From NCBI GenBank assembly GCA_937899725.1, contig CALCCA010000172.1, positions 1 through 34,582 on the forward strand: 34,582 nucleotides of DNA, in the 5' to 3' direction. Each line of letters starts with the position of its first letter. The stretch's first letter is position 1. The position numbers and the translations under genes are program-made. A model generated the notes under the pieces. The model did not search any database. It was given only the letters and a program-made list of their open reading frames with translations, and had not been told where the DNA came from. Source of the stretch: an uncultured Halomicronema sp. Its GTDB lineage: Bacteria > Cyanobacteriota > Cyanobacteriia > Phormidesmidales > Phormidesmidaceae. Shown in pieces: positions 1 to 9,409 of the stretch.

Positions 1-1
1 C

Positions 2-1123
2 CATCTGGTATTTCATCCATCACTACAATGCATCATTACTTGTGTAGCACTACCGGGTAGTTTATCTCAAGCAGAGGGAGATTACTATCAGCTTCTTGCC
101 CGTTACAACGAAGCTGAGCAAGAATATCGAGAATCAATCACAGCCTATCAACAGTTCCTACAAGCTGAAGTTAATGAAGATTATTTAGTCAATGCTTTTA
201 ATAACCTAGGCAATTCGCTCCTCAAGCTAGGAAATCTTCAGCAAACACTTGGAGAAAATTCAGATTCCTTAAATAGCTATCAACAAGCGATCTCATCTTA
301 CGATCATGCTTTGAGCCACAATCCAAGTTATCTCTATGCACTCAACGGCAAAGGGCTTGCAGTACAAAATAAAGGGAAGCTGCAAGCAAATATGTCACAG
401 GATAAAGACGCCCTGAATAGCTACGAACAGGCACTTGAAATTTTGAAAGAAACACTAAGTCATGATCCTGGTTATCTTTATGCCCTCAACAACAAGGCTG
501 AAGTTCATCAATATCAAGGGAAACTACAAGCAAACCTAGGCCAGCATGAGAATGCCCTCAATTCATACAAGAAGGCGACTGTGTTATACGATGAGGCTCT
601 CTCCAGAGCTATTGATGACATGGCCAGTTGTGGTGCATTACTGGAAAACAAGGGATCCGTTTTACAAAGCCAGGGAGCGCTACAGTATTGCCTTTCTCGA
701 GACGCTGACGCTCTTACAAGCTATCGACAAGCACTTACTGCATATGAAGAGGCTCTTACCTATGCTCCTCATTCTATTAACGCGCTGAATAACAAAGGAA
801 ACGCATTGCAAAGCTTGGGTGAGCTGCAAGTGAGGCTATCGTATAACACCGATGCCTTGAACAGTTACCAAAAGGCGATCTCTGCCTATGACGAGGCCCT
901 GGATCACGCTCCCAATAACATCTATGCGCTCAACAATAAAGGGCTGCTTTATATCAAGCGATACCAGCTACAAGTTGACTTAAAGCTGGAGATCAAGGCG
1001 CGCCAATCGCTGCAAACTGCATTGCAGTGTTTCTCGCACTCTTTGGAAATGGCTCCCAATGATGCTTTTATTTGCGGTCAGAGAGACCAGGTCCAGGCAC
1101 AACTCAATGGCGAAGGCAATTAA
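2..1123 (+). CDS. TPR-like repeat protein, 5' end outside the window
   Basis: The frame is open from base 2 to the TAA at 1121-1123, giving 373 visible residues. No in-frame ATG or GTG is seen upstream of a TTG at 311, and the repeat pattern continues above that TTG, so the gene most likely begins before the window. The protein is built of helical repeats with a period of about 48 residues (one of 52). The core reads like ALNSYxxAxxxYxEAL, then PxxxxALNNKGxxLQ, then GxLQxxL. The SYxxAL/ALNNKG halves resemble tetratricopeptide repeats, but the unit is longer than the 34-residue TPR, so it may be a TPR plus an extra helix. Such proteins usually serve as protein-interaction scaffolds. No catalytic domain is visible, and the missing N-terminus could carry one. 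It converges with the response regulator gene on the other strand. Confidence 0.7.
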   Translation, partial: HLVFHPSLQCIITCVALPGSLSQAEGDYYQLLARYNEAEQEYRESITAYQQFLQAEVNEDYLVNAFNNLGNSLLKLGNLQQTLGENSDSLNSYQQAISSYDHALSHNPSYLYALNGKGLAVQNKGKLQANMSQDKDALNSYEQALEILKETLSHDPGYLYALNNKAEVHQYQGKLQANLGQHENALNSYKKATVLYDEALSRAIDDMASCGALLENKGSVLQSQGALQYCLSRDADALTSYRQALTAYEEALTYAPHSINALNNKGNALQSLGELQVRLSYNTDALNSYQKAISAYDEALDHAPNNIYALNNKGLLYIKRYQLQVDLKLEIKARQSLQTALQCFSHSLEMAPNDAFICGQRDQVQAQLNGEGN

Positions 1124-1185
1124 GATTAGGCTACTACACAAGTCACCCCAAAGCTGATCGGCAGGGCTCGTTTGCCACACTGCAA

Positions 1186-1863
1186 TCAAACTAAGCCGCT
1201 ACGGAGCGCTGCTACTGCCGTCTGCACTCGATCATCCACCGACAGCTTATTCATAATGCTGCGCAGGTGAGTTTTTACCGTGCTGATGCTGAGAAACAGT
1301 TCCGCCGCGATCGCGGGATTGCTTTTGCCTTCAACAATTAGCCGCAGCACATCGAGTTCGCGATTCGACAAATCAGCGACGGGCGTCGGGGGCGGGGTGT
1401 ATTGCAGGTGCCCCATCACCCGCCGGGCAATTTGTGGGTCAAGGTAGGCCGCCCCGTTATTGGCGCAGTTGATTGCTACCTCTAACTGCTCTAGGCTCGT
1501 TCCTTTAATGCAGTAGGCATCGGCCCCGCTAGCCATGGCGGCAACCATATCAGCATCGGCGGTATGGGAGGTCAGCATCACCACGCTAATTTCTTCGCTA
1601 TTCTGTTTGATCTGCTGGGTCGCAGTAATTCCATCGAGTTGGGGCAGGCCAATATCCATCACCACCAAATCGGGCTTGAGGTTCAGCGCCAGCGCCAGCC
1701 CCGAGTAGCCATCTTCGGCTTGGCCGATTACCTCATAACTTTCATAGCTGTCTAAAAATTGCTCCAGCCCTAAACGCATGACTGGGTCATTTTCCACAAT
1801 CAAGATTCGCAGGGGAGCAAAGGTCTCAGGTTTTAAACTAGAAGGTGCAATGCTGTTGAGCAT
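1186..1863 (-). CDS. NarL/FixJ-family response regulator
   Basis: A 225-residue two-component response regulator with an N-terminal receiver domain (about residues 16-135) and a C-terminal LuxR-type helix-turn-helix (about 161-225). The receiver shows the acidic pair ExD near residues 24-26, the phospho-acceptor Asp70 in LVVMDIGLP, Thr98 and Lys120. The HTH contains LSNRELDVLRLI and STVKTHLRSIMNKL, the usual DNA-recognition signature of the family. The ATG at 1863 is preceded by GAGG at a short spacing. No sensor kinase is adjacent; the kinase at 19088 is far away and may be unrelated. Targets cannot be inferred. The family assignment is firm. Confidence 0.93.
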   Translation of the reverse strand: MLNSIAPSSLKPETFAPLRILIVENDPVMRLGLEQFLDSYESYEVIGQAEDGYSGLALALNLKPDLVVMDIGLPQLDGITATQQIKQNSEEISVVMLTSHTADADMVAAMASGADAYCIKGTSLEQLEVAINCANNGAAYLDPQIARRVMGHLQYTPPPTPVADLSNRELDVLRLIVEGKSNPAIAAELFLSISTVKTHLRSIMNKLSVDDRVQTAVAALRSGLV

Positions 1864-2311
1864 ACCGCCTCTTATCGATCAAAGTTGATTGAAGGCAAAA
1901 ACAAGAAAAATTGAGTTTCTTGATTAGGTGAAAGGGCCATCAAAACATCCTTTAGCTATTTTCTGAATCCTCACACTTGCCCAGCAAAATCATAGGATAG
2001 CTGAGGTTAACTACCATAACATCATGGACGCCAAAAATATTTTTGCGAGCCCAACAGCTGCATAATTAACGGGTTTTCGGTATTAAGTTGCAGGTATTCC
2101 GATGATCCCTGTGCTGTTTTATACGGCTTATGTTCTTCCCAAATCCCTAAGGTGAGATCCTGATTGAGTCTGACTCACTCACGACTTGCAGGCACCGGGA
2201 ATTGATTTTTACTCTTCTGAGGAGCAGTGGCCTGAGAACTTTTGAATTCACCACATCACCCAGTAAATGTGAAAACTATTATCCCCGCGATCGCTCAGTA
2301 TGCGGAAATCT

Positions 2312-2335
2312 ATCGAGTTACTAAAGTGACTCGAT
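2312..2335. other. hairpin, ten-base-pair stem with TAAA loop
   Basis: ATCGAGTTAC and GTGACTCGAT pair over ten positions (one G-T) around a TAAA loop. It lies about 450 bp beyond the stop of the minus-strand acyl-CoA synthetase gene. There is no T-tract on either side, so it is not a canonical intrinsic terminator. Confidence 0.4.
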
Positions 2336-2425
2336 CAAATTGAGTAGGGCCACAGTACGCTCCCAATTAGTAGCCAGAGGCCCGAAAACGCGCATCTTTT
2401 GCTTGACTTTCAAGATGATCGCTAG

Positions 2426-2623
2426 CCTCTCCTTCGCCAGGCTACTACGTACATATAAGTTGTCTGCGATGACTTGCCAGTGGTTTAGCCCCCTAAATCC
2501 CCCAAGTTTGGGGGACTTTGAATTCCGATTTCCCCCCAGAATTGGGGGGGCTAAGGGGGGCAAATGCTGCATTTCGAGGAAGCAACCAAGATGTGCGTAC
2601 TTAGTAGCCTTCGCCAGGAGAGG
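2426..2623. repeat. composite repeat: 27-base inverted arms enclosing a G/C palindrome
   Basis: Arms at 2426-2452 and 2597-2623 are inverted copies at their ends (CCTCTCCT and GGCTACTA-GTAC), but the central block CTTCGCCAGG sits in the same orientation in both arms. Between them lies the palindromic element at 2488-2561. The arrangement suggests nested insertion of short interspersed repeats. Confidence 0.55.
2488..2561 (+). repeat. GC-rich palindromic repeat, copy 1
   Basis: Begins GCCCCCTAAATCCCCCAA, continues with TTGGGGGACTTTGA, and ends with CCCCCCAGAATTGGGGGG followed by CTAAGGGGGGC. It can fold into two short C/G stem-loops. The reverse complement of 12763-12834 is clearly the same element. 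Repeats of this look are common in filamentous cyanobacterial genomes. Confidence 0.75.
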
Positions 2624-2781
2624 AATTGAAGACACTACCAAATGTGGTTCCAAGTGTTTGGCAGCATGTCAATCCACCTCGCCTGGTGGTTGGCGAAGTC
2701 CGTCCGGAGGGCGTAGGAGAGGTGCCGCAGGCGGTGAGGTTTGCCCGCTGTCGTCTAGAATCCTGGCTTCCCCCGTGACCG

Positions 2782-5547
2782 CTAAGGAATCGCCCGAGCG
2801 GCCCTGACCAGACCATCGCCAATCGGCTGCAGATCAAAGCCTACCTTCTGACAGACATGCTGCATGGCGGTGTTTTGCAGCAAGATCTCTGCCGTAATGC
2901 GATCGATGCCCTCTTGTTGAGCGATTTGCACCAGCCGCTGTAGCAGCTCCGTGCCTACCCCCAACCGCTGAGCCGAATCGGCCACCAGCATGGCAAATTC
3001 GGCTTCTTTGGTGCCGTGCAGCTTGGTTAAACGGCCCGCGCCTAAAATCTCATGCTCCCCGGTTTCCGGATTTTCGTAATCGACCACCAGGGCAATTTGG
3101 CGATCGTAGTCGATAAAGCAAATGCGCGTGAGGCGTTCATGGGCCGTGCGCTGGCTGAACTTCATGAGATGGAAGTAGCGCAGAAAAATGCTTTCCTCAG
3201 ATAGGGTTTTGTGAAACTGCACGATCAGCGGCTCATCTTCGGGGCCAATGGGGCGAATCGTCACCGGACGACCATCTTGCAGGTGCCAGTCACTGACGTA
3301 CTGAGTTGGATAAGGGCGAATCGCCGGTTTCGGAATTTGGGTTAAATCGATATCGGCCTCGTGTAGTACCACGCGGGCATCGAGCGCCTGCAGCGTGTGA
3401 GTAGCGGGTGCCGTCGCCGGTGAGGCTAATAGCGGATTAATGTCGATTTCCTTAATTTGGGGATGTTCGACCACCAGCTGACTAAAGCGCACCAAAATCT
3501 GTTCGAGCTGCTCTAAGTCAATGGCATCGCGCCCGCGAATGCCCTGCAGCGCCTTGTAAATCTGGGTGTGCTCAATCAGGCGCCGGGCCAAAGTCGTCGT
3601 CAGCGGCGGCAGAGCGATCGCACTATCGCGCATCACCTCGACCATTTGCCCCCCCGCGCCAAACAGCAACACCGGCCCAAACTGCACATCGAGACTGCTG
3701 CCCAAAATCAGTTCATAGCTGTTGTCGCGATCGATCATCGGCTGCACGGTAACGCCATCAAAGGCAGCCGCCCCCACTTTTGCGGTCACTGCCGTCTCAA
3801 TCGCCTGGTAGGCCTGCCGCACCGCCGCCGCGTTGGCAATATTGAGCTGCACGCCACCGACATCGGTTTTGTGAGTCACCGTTTCTGATAGCAGCTTGAG
3901 CACGACGGGGTAGCCCATCTGCTCTGCATGAGCCACAGCGGCTTCCTCACTGGTAGCCTTCAGGGTTTGCACCGCCGGAATGCCGTAGGCGGCCAGCACC
4001 GCCTTCGACTCTTGCTCGGTTAAGAGGGTGCGACCCTGCGCCTGAATCGTCTGCAGCAGCTCAGTGACCTGAGCGGGATCAAAGCCATTGCCGCCCTGGG
4101 TGGCGAGTGTCGGCGTTTCGTACAGTGCTCTCAGGTTGTAGCTATAGCGCCACATAAAGTTGAACAGGTGCGCCGCCGCATCGGGATAGGGATAGGTGGG
4201 AATGCTGGCCTGGTTGAGGATGGCTTCGCCCGACAGCACGTTGGCACCGCCCATCCAGCTGGCCAACACGGGCTTATCGATCGCCTGCGCGTAAGCTTTC
4301 AACTGCTCCGCCGTGCGGGTGGGATCGGTCATCGCCTGGGGCGTCAAGATCACTAGCAGGCCATCGGCGTTGGGGTCTTGGGCGGCGATATCCAGGGTTT
4401 TGGTATAGCGATCGGAATCGGCATCCCCCAAAATATCGATCGGATTGCCGTGGCTCCAGTGGGTGGGCAGAATTTGATCGAGCTTCTGTTTGGTGTCATC
4501 ACTCAGGGGGGCCAGCTGACCGCCAGAGCTGATCAGGGCATCGGTGGTCAGCACGCCGGGGCCACCGGCGTTGGTGATGATGGTCAGCTTGGGGCCTTGG
4601 GGTAATCGGGCCTGCTTCGCCAGCACTTCGGCCACGTCAAACAGCTCGGCGATCGTATCGACCCGCAACACGCCACAGCGCCGAAACGCCGCATCGAGCA
4701 CCGCATTGCTGCCCGCCAGCGAGCCCGTGTGGGAGGCAGCGGCTTTGGCCGCCGCTTCCGTGCGGCCGGCTTTGATCACAATGATGGGTTTGGTCAGCGC
4801 CACTTCCCGCGCCGCCGAGAGAAACGATCGCGCATCGCCGATCGTCTCCATATAAATCACGATGCTGCGGGTGTGGGGATCATCGCCCAGGTAGTCAATT
4901 AAATCGCCCCAGTCCACATCCAGCATGGAGCCGACAGAAACAAAGGCGCTAAAGCCGACGTTTTCGCGAATGCTCCAGTCCAGCACGGCGGTGCAGATCG
5001 CCCCACTCTGGCTGATAAAAGCCACGTTGCCGGGCTGGGCCACCGTGCCCGCAAAGGTGGCATTGAGCCCCACTCGTGGATTCATCACCCCTAAGCAGTT
5101 CGGCCCGATCAGGCGCAGCGAACTCTGTCGCAGCTGATTAAGAATGTCTTGTTCGAGGGCAATGCCCGGCGCGCCAATTTCCTTAAAGCCCGCCGACACG
5201 ACGATCGCCCCCTTGACCCCGGCCTCAATGCATTCACGAATCAGCGCTGGCACCGTGGGGGCAGGGGTGGCAATAATCACTAGCTCGATCTGGGCGGGCA
5301 CGGCGCTGATCGAAGTATAGGCTTTGATCCCCAGCACGCTGTCCCGCTTGGGATTGACGGGAAACACCGTGCCGCCAAAGGGATGGCTAATGAGATTCCA
5401 CAACAGAGTGCGGCCGACACTGCCGGGGCGATCGCTGGCCCCCACCACCGCCACCGTCGTGGGATTAAAGATCGCCCGCAAGGGCTGATGCTCTGACCGC
5501 AAAATGTCGTAAGCCGGATCAAAGACTGAGGAATTTGACTGAGTCAT
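2782..5547 (-). CDS. ADP-forming acetyl/acyl-CoA synthetase fused to GNAT acetyltransferase
   Basis: A 921-residue fusion. Residues about 22-120 form a CoA-binding Rossmann domain ([18 protein letters not shown]). Residues about 150-470 are the succinyl-CoA-ligase-like part, with the candidate phospho-histidine His273 in [10 protein letters not shown]. Residues about 500-715 are an ATP-grasp domain ([20 protein letters not shown]). Residues about 760-915 are a GNAT domain with the acetyl-CoA loop [10 protein letters not shown]. Known relatives either interconvert acetyl-CoA + ADP + Pi with acetate + ATP, or act as protein lysine acetyltransferases (Pat type) with an inactive synthetase part. 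Here the His and ATP-grasp motifs look intact. Its position divergent from adhE-pflB-pflA fits acetate formation with ATP gain, but a regulatory acetyltransferase role is also possible. The start is ATG 5547. Confidence 0.9.
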   Translation of the reverse strand: MTQSNSSVFDPAYDILRSEHQPLRAIFNPTTVAVVGASDRPGSVGRTLLWNLISHPFGGTVFPVNPKRDSVLGIKAYTSISAVPAQIELVIIATPAPTVPALIRECIEAGVKGAIVVSAGFKEIGAPGIALEQDILNQLRQSSLRLIGPNCLGVMNPRVGLNATFAGTVAQPGNVAFISQSGAICTAVLDWSIRENVGFSAFVSVGSMLDVDWGDLIDYLGDDPHTRSIVIYMETIGDARSFLSAAREVALTKPIIVIKAGRTEAAAKAAASHTGSLAGSNAVLDAAFRRCGVLRVDTIAELFDVAEVLAKQARLPQGPKLTIITNAGGPGVLTTDALISSGGQLAPLSDDTKQKLDQILPTHWSHGNPIDILGDADSDRYTKTLDIAAQDPNADGLLVILTPQAMTDPTRTAEQLKAYAQAIDKPVLASWMGGANVLSGEAILNQASIPTYPYPDAAAHLFNFMWRYSYNLRALYETPTLATQGGNGFDPAQVTELLQTIQAQGRTLLTEQESKAVLAAYGIPAVQTLKATSEEAAVAHAEQMGYPVVLKLLSETVTHKTDVGGVQLNIANAAAVRQAYQAIETAVTAKVGAAAFDGVTVQPMIDRDNSYELILGSSLDVQFGPVLLFGAGGQMVEVMRDSAIALPPLTTTLARRLIEHTQIYKALQGIRGRDAIDLEQLEQILVRFSQLVVEHPQIKEIDINPLLASPATAPATHTLQALDARVVLHEADIDLTQIPKPAIRPYPTQYVSDWHLQDGRPVTIRPIGPEDEPLIVQFHKTLSEESIFLRYFHLMKFSQRTAHERLTRICFIDYDRQIALVVDYENPETGEHEILGAGRLTKLHGTKEAEFAMLVADSAQRLGVGTELLQRLVQIAQQEGIDRITAEILLQNTAMQHVCQKVGFDLQPIGDGLVRAARAIP

Positions 5548-6240
5548 GATAGAAGCCTGCTATTTCCACTATCGAACTGCCCCTGCGGCGCTGCCCACCG
5601 GCCCCGAGCGGTGCCCGAGCGCCCCTCCCATGGCCCTTGCCTGCTGCCGCCTCGTGGCTCAGCCGCGTTCTGCCGGTTCGCCCCCCATCCTTGAGGTTGA
5701 AACCGGTTTAAGCGGCGACGGCAACGACCGAGACCACCGTAAATTACGTCACTTAATCAAAGTTTTAAAGCCCTTAAAAATGATCTCCAACCCGCTGCTT
5801 GCCCCTGGGTGGAAGATGCAATCGTCCTGCTATAAATTCGGTATCGATCAAAACTAACCAGCTTTAGTCAGTCAGCATCAACTATTGCTATCAAGATCAA
5901 GTACTGCCGTTTCGACATTAGCCTCTCTAGAGAGAATTTATTCAAATCATTCATAAAAATTTCCATTAAAATTTCCGGCAATTTGTCTGTTTATCCTGAC
6001 TTGATCGCGAGTCCAAGCCATTCCATAGATATTTTTCAAACCTCTCCATTGACATCTATAAAGTAACCCCTATGTCCGAACAATTGCCATCTTAGGCAAG
6101 GTCTAGACATCAAGGTAGGCAGCCGATCTGAATAGAGCAATCTGAGAGTTTTTAGCCTCTTTTTAGAAGCTGGAACTATGCTGTATAACGACTGCATTCC
6201 AGTAGTTTCAGCTTTACATCACGGTCGCTCAGTCCAGAAA

Positions 6241-6340
6241 GTAATCAACTTTACTTAATAGAGAAAATTAATGTAATTGATTTTACTCAATCAAGGAAAA
6301 TACCCTCAGTTTAGGCACGGGCTTCTGTTGATAAAATCAA
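6241..6340 (+). promoter_or_regulatory. cluster of dyad operator-like sites upstream of adhE
   Basis: Two exact GTA-N8-TAC sites occur at 6241-6254 (GTAATCAACTTTAC) and 6273-6286 (GTAATTGATTTTAC), 32 bp apart, about three helical turns. They share GTAAT and TTTAC. GTA-N8-TAC is the published NtcA core. TTGATT-N6-AATCAA at 6277-6294 and the perfect 13-bp dyad TTGATAAAATCAA at 6328-6340 add further TTGAT/ATCAA half-sites. These resemble FNR/CRP-family half-sites, but the 3-base centre is one short of the FNR spacing. No well-placed -10 box was found downstream, so the binding protein is inferred only. Confidence 0.45.
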
Positions 6341-6410
6341 GGCGATCGCAGGGATTTCTTAAGGTTTAAATTAAATACGTTTTTCTATGGCGTGATTAGA
6401 ATAGGCTCAA

Positions 6411-6471
6411 AGGTGGTTGAGTACATTTGCTTCAGTATCGCTAGTCCTGTGGATGGACTCTGGAACCACCT
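6411..6471 (+). promoter_or_regulatory. possible structured leader of adhE
   Basis: AGGTGGTT (6411-6418) pairs perfectly with AACCACCT (6464-6471). Inside, AGTCC (6443-6447) pairs with GGACT (6455-6459) around a 7-base loop. It lies about 135 bases before the adhE start. I do not recognise a known riboswitch family. Confidence 0.35.
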
Positions 6472-6605
6472 CAATCTGAATCAAATCCGCTTCACACATG
6501 TTTATCAACTGCTAGGTGAAACTCATTAATGATGGACTGATTGCAGAGCAGTTCACCGATGTCTAGATGAGTCGATAACTTTCAGTTAACTCAAGGAACT
6601 TGACT

Positions 6606-9275
6606 ATGCCGATCACGACCGTTCATGCCCTGGAAGACCTGATTCAACGGGTCAAGGCGGCGCAAGCCGAATACGCTCAATTTACGCAGGGTACTGTCGA
6701 TCAAATTTTCAAGAAAGCCGCGCTAGCCGCCAATGCGGCCCGCATTCCCCTCGCCAAACTGGCCGTCGAAGAAACCGGCATGGGCGTGGTGGAAGACAAG
6801 GTGATCAAGAACCACTTCGCTTCTGAGATCATCTACAACAAGTACAAGCACGAAAAGACCTGTGGCGTCATTGAAGCTGACCAGTCTTTTGGCATTCAGC
6901 GCATTGCGGAACCAGTGGGCATTTTGGCGGGCATTGTGCCGACGACCAATCCCACCTCAACGGCGGTGTTTAAGGCACTGATTGCCCTCAAAACCCGCAA
7001 CGCCATCATCTTCTCCCCCCACCCTCGGGCTAAGCGCTGTACGATTCGGGCAGCGCAAGTCGTATTAGAGGCCGCGATCGCCGCCGGCGCGCCACCCGAC
7101 CTGATCGGTTGGATTGATGAACCCTCCGTTGAGCTGTCGCAGGCGCTGATGCAGCACCCCGATATCAGCCTGATTTTGGCGACGGGTGGCCCCGCCATGG
7201 TGAGAGCCGCCTATTCCTCCGGTCATCCTTCCTTAGGCGTCGGTGCCGGTAACACCCCGGCGCTGATTGATGACACCGCTGATATCAAGGTCGCCGTCTC
7301 GTCCATTTTGCTGAGCAAAACTTTTGACAACGGCATGATTTGCGCCAGCGAGCAGTCAGTGATTGTGTTGGACGAGATCTATGAGGCGGTGCGGCAAGAG
7401 TTTATGGTGCGGGGCGCTCATTTCTTAGACGCGAGCGATCGCGTCGCCCTCGGCAACAACATCATCGTCAACGGTCGCCTGAATGCCGCGATTGTCGGTC
7501 AACCGGTGGCCCGACTGGCCGAGATTGCTGGCATTTCGGTGCCCGCTCAGAAGCGGGTGCTGATTGGCGAAGTGAGCGACATTGGCAGCGAAGAACCTTT
7601 TGCCCACGAAAAGCTGTCGCCGGTGCTAGCCATGTATCGCGCCAGCGACTTTGAGGATGCCGTCAGCAAGGCGAAGCAGCTGGTGCATTTTGGTGGACGC
7701 GGTCATACCGCCGTGCTCTACACCGACCCAGCCAACGCTGAGCATATTCGCAACTTTGAAGACAGTGTGGAAACGGCGCGCGTGTTGATCAACACCCCGT
7801 CTTCCCAAGGGGCGATCGGCGATCTCTACAACTTCCGGTTAGACCCGTCGCTGACCCTCGGCTGTGGCACCTGGGGCGGCAACTCCATCAGTCAAAATGT
7901 GGAGCCCCAACATCTGCTCAACATCAAAACCGTGGCCGAACGCCGGGAAAATATGCTGTGGTTCCGCGTGCCGCCCAAGGTCTATTTCAAATACGGGGCA
8001 CTGCCCGTGGCCATTCAAGATTTGGCCGGTAAGCAGCGGGCTTTTATCGTGACCGACCAGCCGCTCTACGACCTGGGCATGACTGCTGGGTTAGAAGAAG
8101 CGCTGAAGCAGGTGGGGCTGGCCTACGACATCTTTTATGATGTGGAGCCTGATCCCTCACTGGATACGGTGCAGCGGGGCTTGGCGCTGATGAACTCCTT
8201 TCACCCCGACGTGATTATCGCGCTGGGGGGCGGCTCGCCGATGGATGCTGCCAAGGTGATGTGGCTGATGTATGAGCACCCCGAAATCGAGTTTGAGGGG
8301 CTGGCCATGCGCTTTATGGATATCCGCAAGCGGGTCTATGAGCTGCCGCCTCTGGGTGAGAAAGCCGTGATGGTGGCGGTGCCTACCACGTCGGGCACCG
8401 GCTCGGAAGTCACTCCCTTTGCCGTGGTCACCGATCATCGGGTGGGCATCAAGTATCCCCTCGCGGACTATGCCCTGACGCCGACGATGGCGATCGTCGA
8501 TCCGGCCCTGGTGCTGAACTTGCCGCAGCGGCTGACGGCCTATGGCGGCGTCGATGCCCTCACCCATGCACTTGAAGCCTACGTGTCGGTGATGGCCTCT
8601 GATTTTACCAATGGCCTAGCACTAGAGGCGATTCAGCTGCTGTTTGAATACCTGCCGCGCGCCTATCACCAAGGGGCACACGATCCCGAAGCGCGCGAGA
8701 AGGTGCATTACGCTTCCACGATCGCGGGCATGGCCTTTGCCAACAGCTTCCTGGGCATCTGCCACTCGATGGCGCACCAGCTGGGCGGCACTTTCCACAT
8801 TCCCCACGGGCTGGCCAATGCCCTGATGATTTCCCACGTGATTCGCTATAACGCCACCGACGCGCCCTTCAAGCAGGCCACCTTCTCGCAGTACAAGTAT
8901 CCCGAAGCCAAGCATCGCTATGCCCGCATTGCCGAGGGCTTGGGGCTCCCCGGAATCTGTGAGGACGAAAAGGTGGCGGCGCTAATTGCTGCGATCGAAG
9001 ATTTGAAGCGGCAGCTCGAGATTCCTACTTCGATTCGCGAAGCCATGACAGAGCCGGAGGAGACCTTCTTCGCCAAGCTCGATCTGGTAGCCGATCAGGC
9101 GTTTGACGACCAGTGTACGGTGGCGAATCCGCGCTATCCGCTGATTAGTGACCTGAAGCAGCTGCTCGTCGATGCCTATCTCGGGCACTCGCCGCTGCGG
9201 ACCGATATTGACGGGGCGGCTCCCTCTGCTAGCCCGCCCCCCTCTGATCCCGCCGAACTGCAGCCGACAGGCTAA
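6606..9275 (+). CDS. adhE: bifunctional aldehyde-alcohol dehydrogenase AdhE
   Basis: An 889-residue cytoplasmic enzyme that reduces acetyl-CoA to acetaldehyde and then to ethanol using NADH, regenerating NAD+ during fermentation. The N-terminal half (about 1-440) is the CoA-acylating aldehyde dehydrogenase, with the nucleophile Cys246 in [12 protein letters not shown], the same number as in E. coli AdhE. The C-terminal half (about 450-870) is an iron-dependent alcohol dehydrogenase with [21 protein letters not shown] and the metal-binding His stretch [19 protein letters not shown]. Length matches the family. The ATG at 6606 is chosen over the in-frame TTG at 6600 because AAGGA at 6593-6597 gives 8-base spacing. 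A short non-conserved Pro/Ser-rich tail ends the protein. It is followed after 134 bases by pflB, with a hairpin in the gap. Confidence 0.97.
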   Translation: MPITTVHALEDLIQRVKAAQAEYAQFTQGTVDQIFKKAALAANAARIPLAKLAVEETGMGVVEDKVIKNHFASEIIYNKYKHEKTCGVIEADQSFGIQRIAEPVGILAGIVPTTNPTSTAVFKALIALKTRNAIIFSPHPRAKRCTIRAAQVVLEAAIAAGAPPDLIGWIDEPSVELSQALMQHPDISLILATGGPAMVRAAYSSGHPSLGVGAGNTPALIDDTADIKVAVSSILLSKTFDNGMICASEQSVIVLDEIYEAVRQEFMVRGAHFLDASDRVALGNNIIVNGRLNAAIVGQPVARLAEIAGISVPAQKRVLIGEVSDIGSEEPFAHEKLSPVLAMYRASDFEDAVSKAKQLVHFGGRGHTAVLYTDPANAEHIRNFEDSVETARVLINTPSSQGAIGDLYNFRLDPSLTLGCGTWGGNSISQNVEPQHLLNIKTVAERRENMLWFRVPPKVYFKYGALPVAIQDLAGKQRAFIVTDQPLYDLGMTAGLEEALKQVGLAYDIFYDVEPDPSLDTVQRGLALMNSFHPDVIIALGGGSPMDAAKVMWLMYEHPEIEFEGLAMRFMDIRKRVYELPPLGEKAVMVAVPTTSGTGSEVTPFAVVTDHRVGIKYPLADYALTPTMAIVDPALVLNLPQRLTAYGGVDALTHALEAYVSVMASDFTNGLALEAIQLLFEYLPRAYHQGAHDPEAREKVHYASTIAGMAFANSFLGICHSMAHQLGGTFHIPHGLANALMISHVIRYNATDAPFKQATFSQYKYPEAKHRYARIAEGLGLPGICEDEKVAALIAAIEDLKRQLEIPTSIREAMTEPEETFFAKLDLVADQAFDDQCTVANPRYPLISDLKQLLVDAYLGHSPLRTDIDGAAPSASPPPSDPAELQPTG

Positions 9276-9293
9276 TCCCAGCCCCATCCGTGC

Positions 9294-9358
9294 GGGCGAG
9301 GCCGTCAGACCGATGGTTCTGGAATGACCTCAAAATTTATTCATTGACGGCCTCGCCC
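9294..9358 (+). promoter_or_regulatory. 14-bp-stem hairpin in the adhE-pflB spacer (copy 1)
   Basis: GGGCGAGGCCGTCA (9294-9307) pairs perfectly with TGACGGCCTCGCCC (9345-9358) around a 37-base loop. The loop contains TGGA, then CAAAA and TTCA, as in copy 2 at 11774-11839. The flanks also match (CCGTGC before, C-CGCC after). It ends 38 bases before the pflB Shine-Dalgarno site. It could be a processing or attenuation element, or a mobile palindromic repeat. Confidence 0.65.
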
Positions 9359-9396
9359 CGACGCCTCTTCTACTCGTTACCCTTTCCACCTTTTAC

Positions 9397-9402
9397 AGGA
9401 GG
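9397..9402 (+). promoter_or_regulatory. strong ribosome binding site of pflB
   Basis: A full AGGAGG lies 7 bases before ATG 9410. It decides the start, because the frame is open upstream to 9290 and would otherwise read through the hairpin. Confidence 0.85.
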
Positions 9403-9409
9403 TTATCTC

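Larger units (their letters stand above)
1864..2781. other. intergenic region with repeats
   Basis: No convincing gene. It holds the upstream region of the response regulator, a 10-bp-stem hairpin at 2312-2335, and a composite of inverted and palindromic repeats between 2426 and 2623. Open frames across 2340-2807 read through the repeat sequence and look non-coding. The direct dyad ATCAAAGTTGAT near 1877 lies just upstream of the response regulator start and might be an operator. Confidence 0.6.
5548..6605. other. long divergent regulatory region
   Basis: About 1.06 kb between the divergent synthetase and adhE genes. The first 180 bases are GC-rich like coding DNA but show no credible gene. 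From about 5870 the sequence is AT-rich. It contains the dyad cluster at 6241-6340 and a stem-loop candidate at 6411-6471. Nothing else was recognised. Confidence 0.6.

Noticed and set aside
2340-2807. 155-codon plus-strand frame
   Set aside because: Reads through palindromic repeats and into the antisense end of the synthetase gene; low-complexity composition.
5546-5857. 103-codon plus-strand frame in the divergent region
   Set aside because: No ribosome binding site, no family resemblance, and odd composition.
9288-9409. ZTP riboswitch (the 'pfl' RNA motif) before pflB
   Set aside because: The conserved second-half signature and pseudoknot layout of that class are not visible; only a single long hairpin is present.
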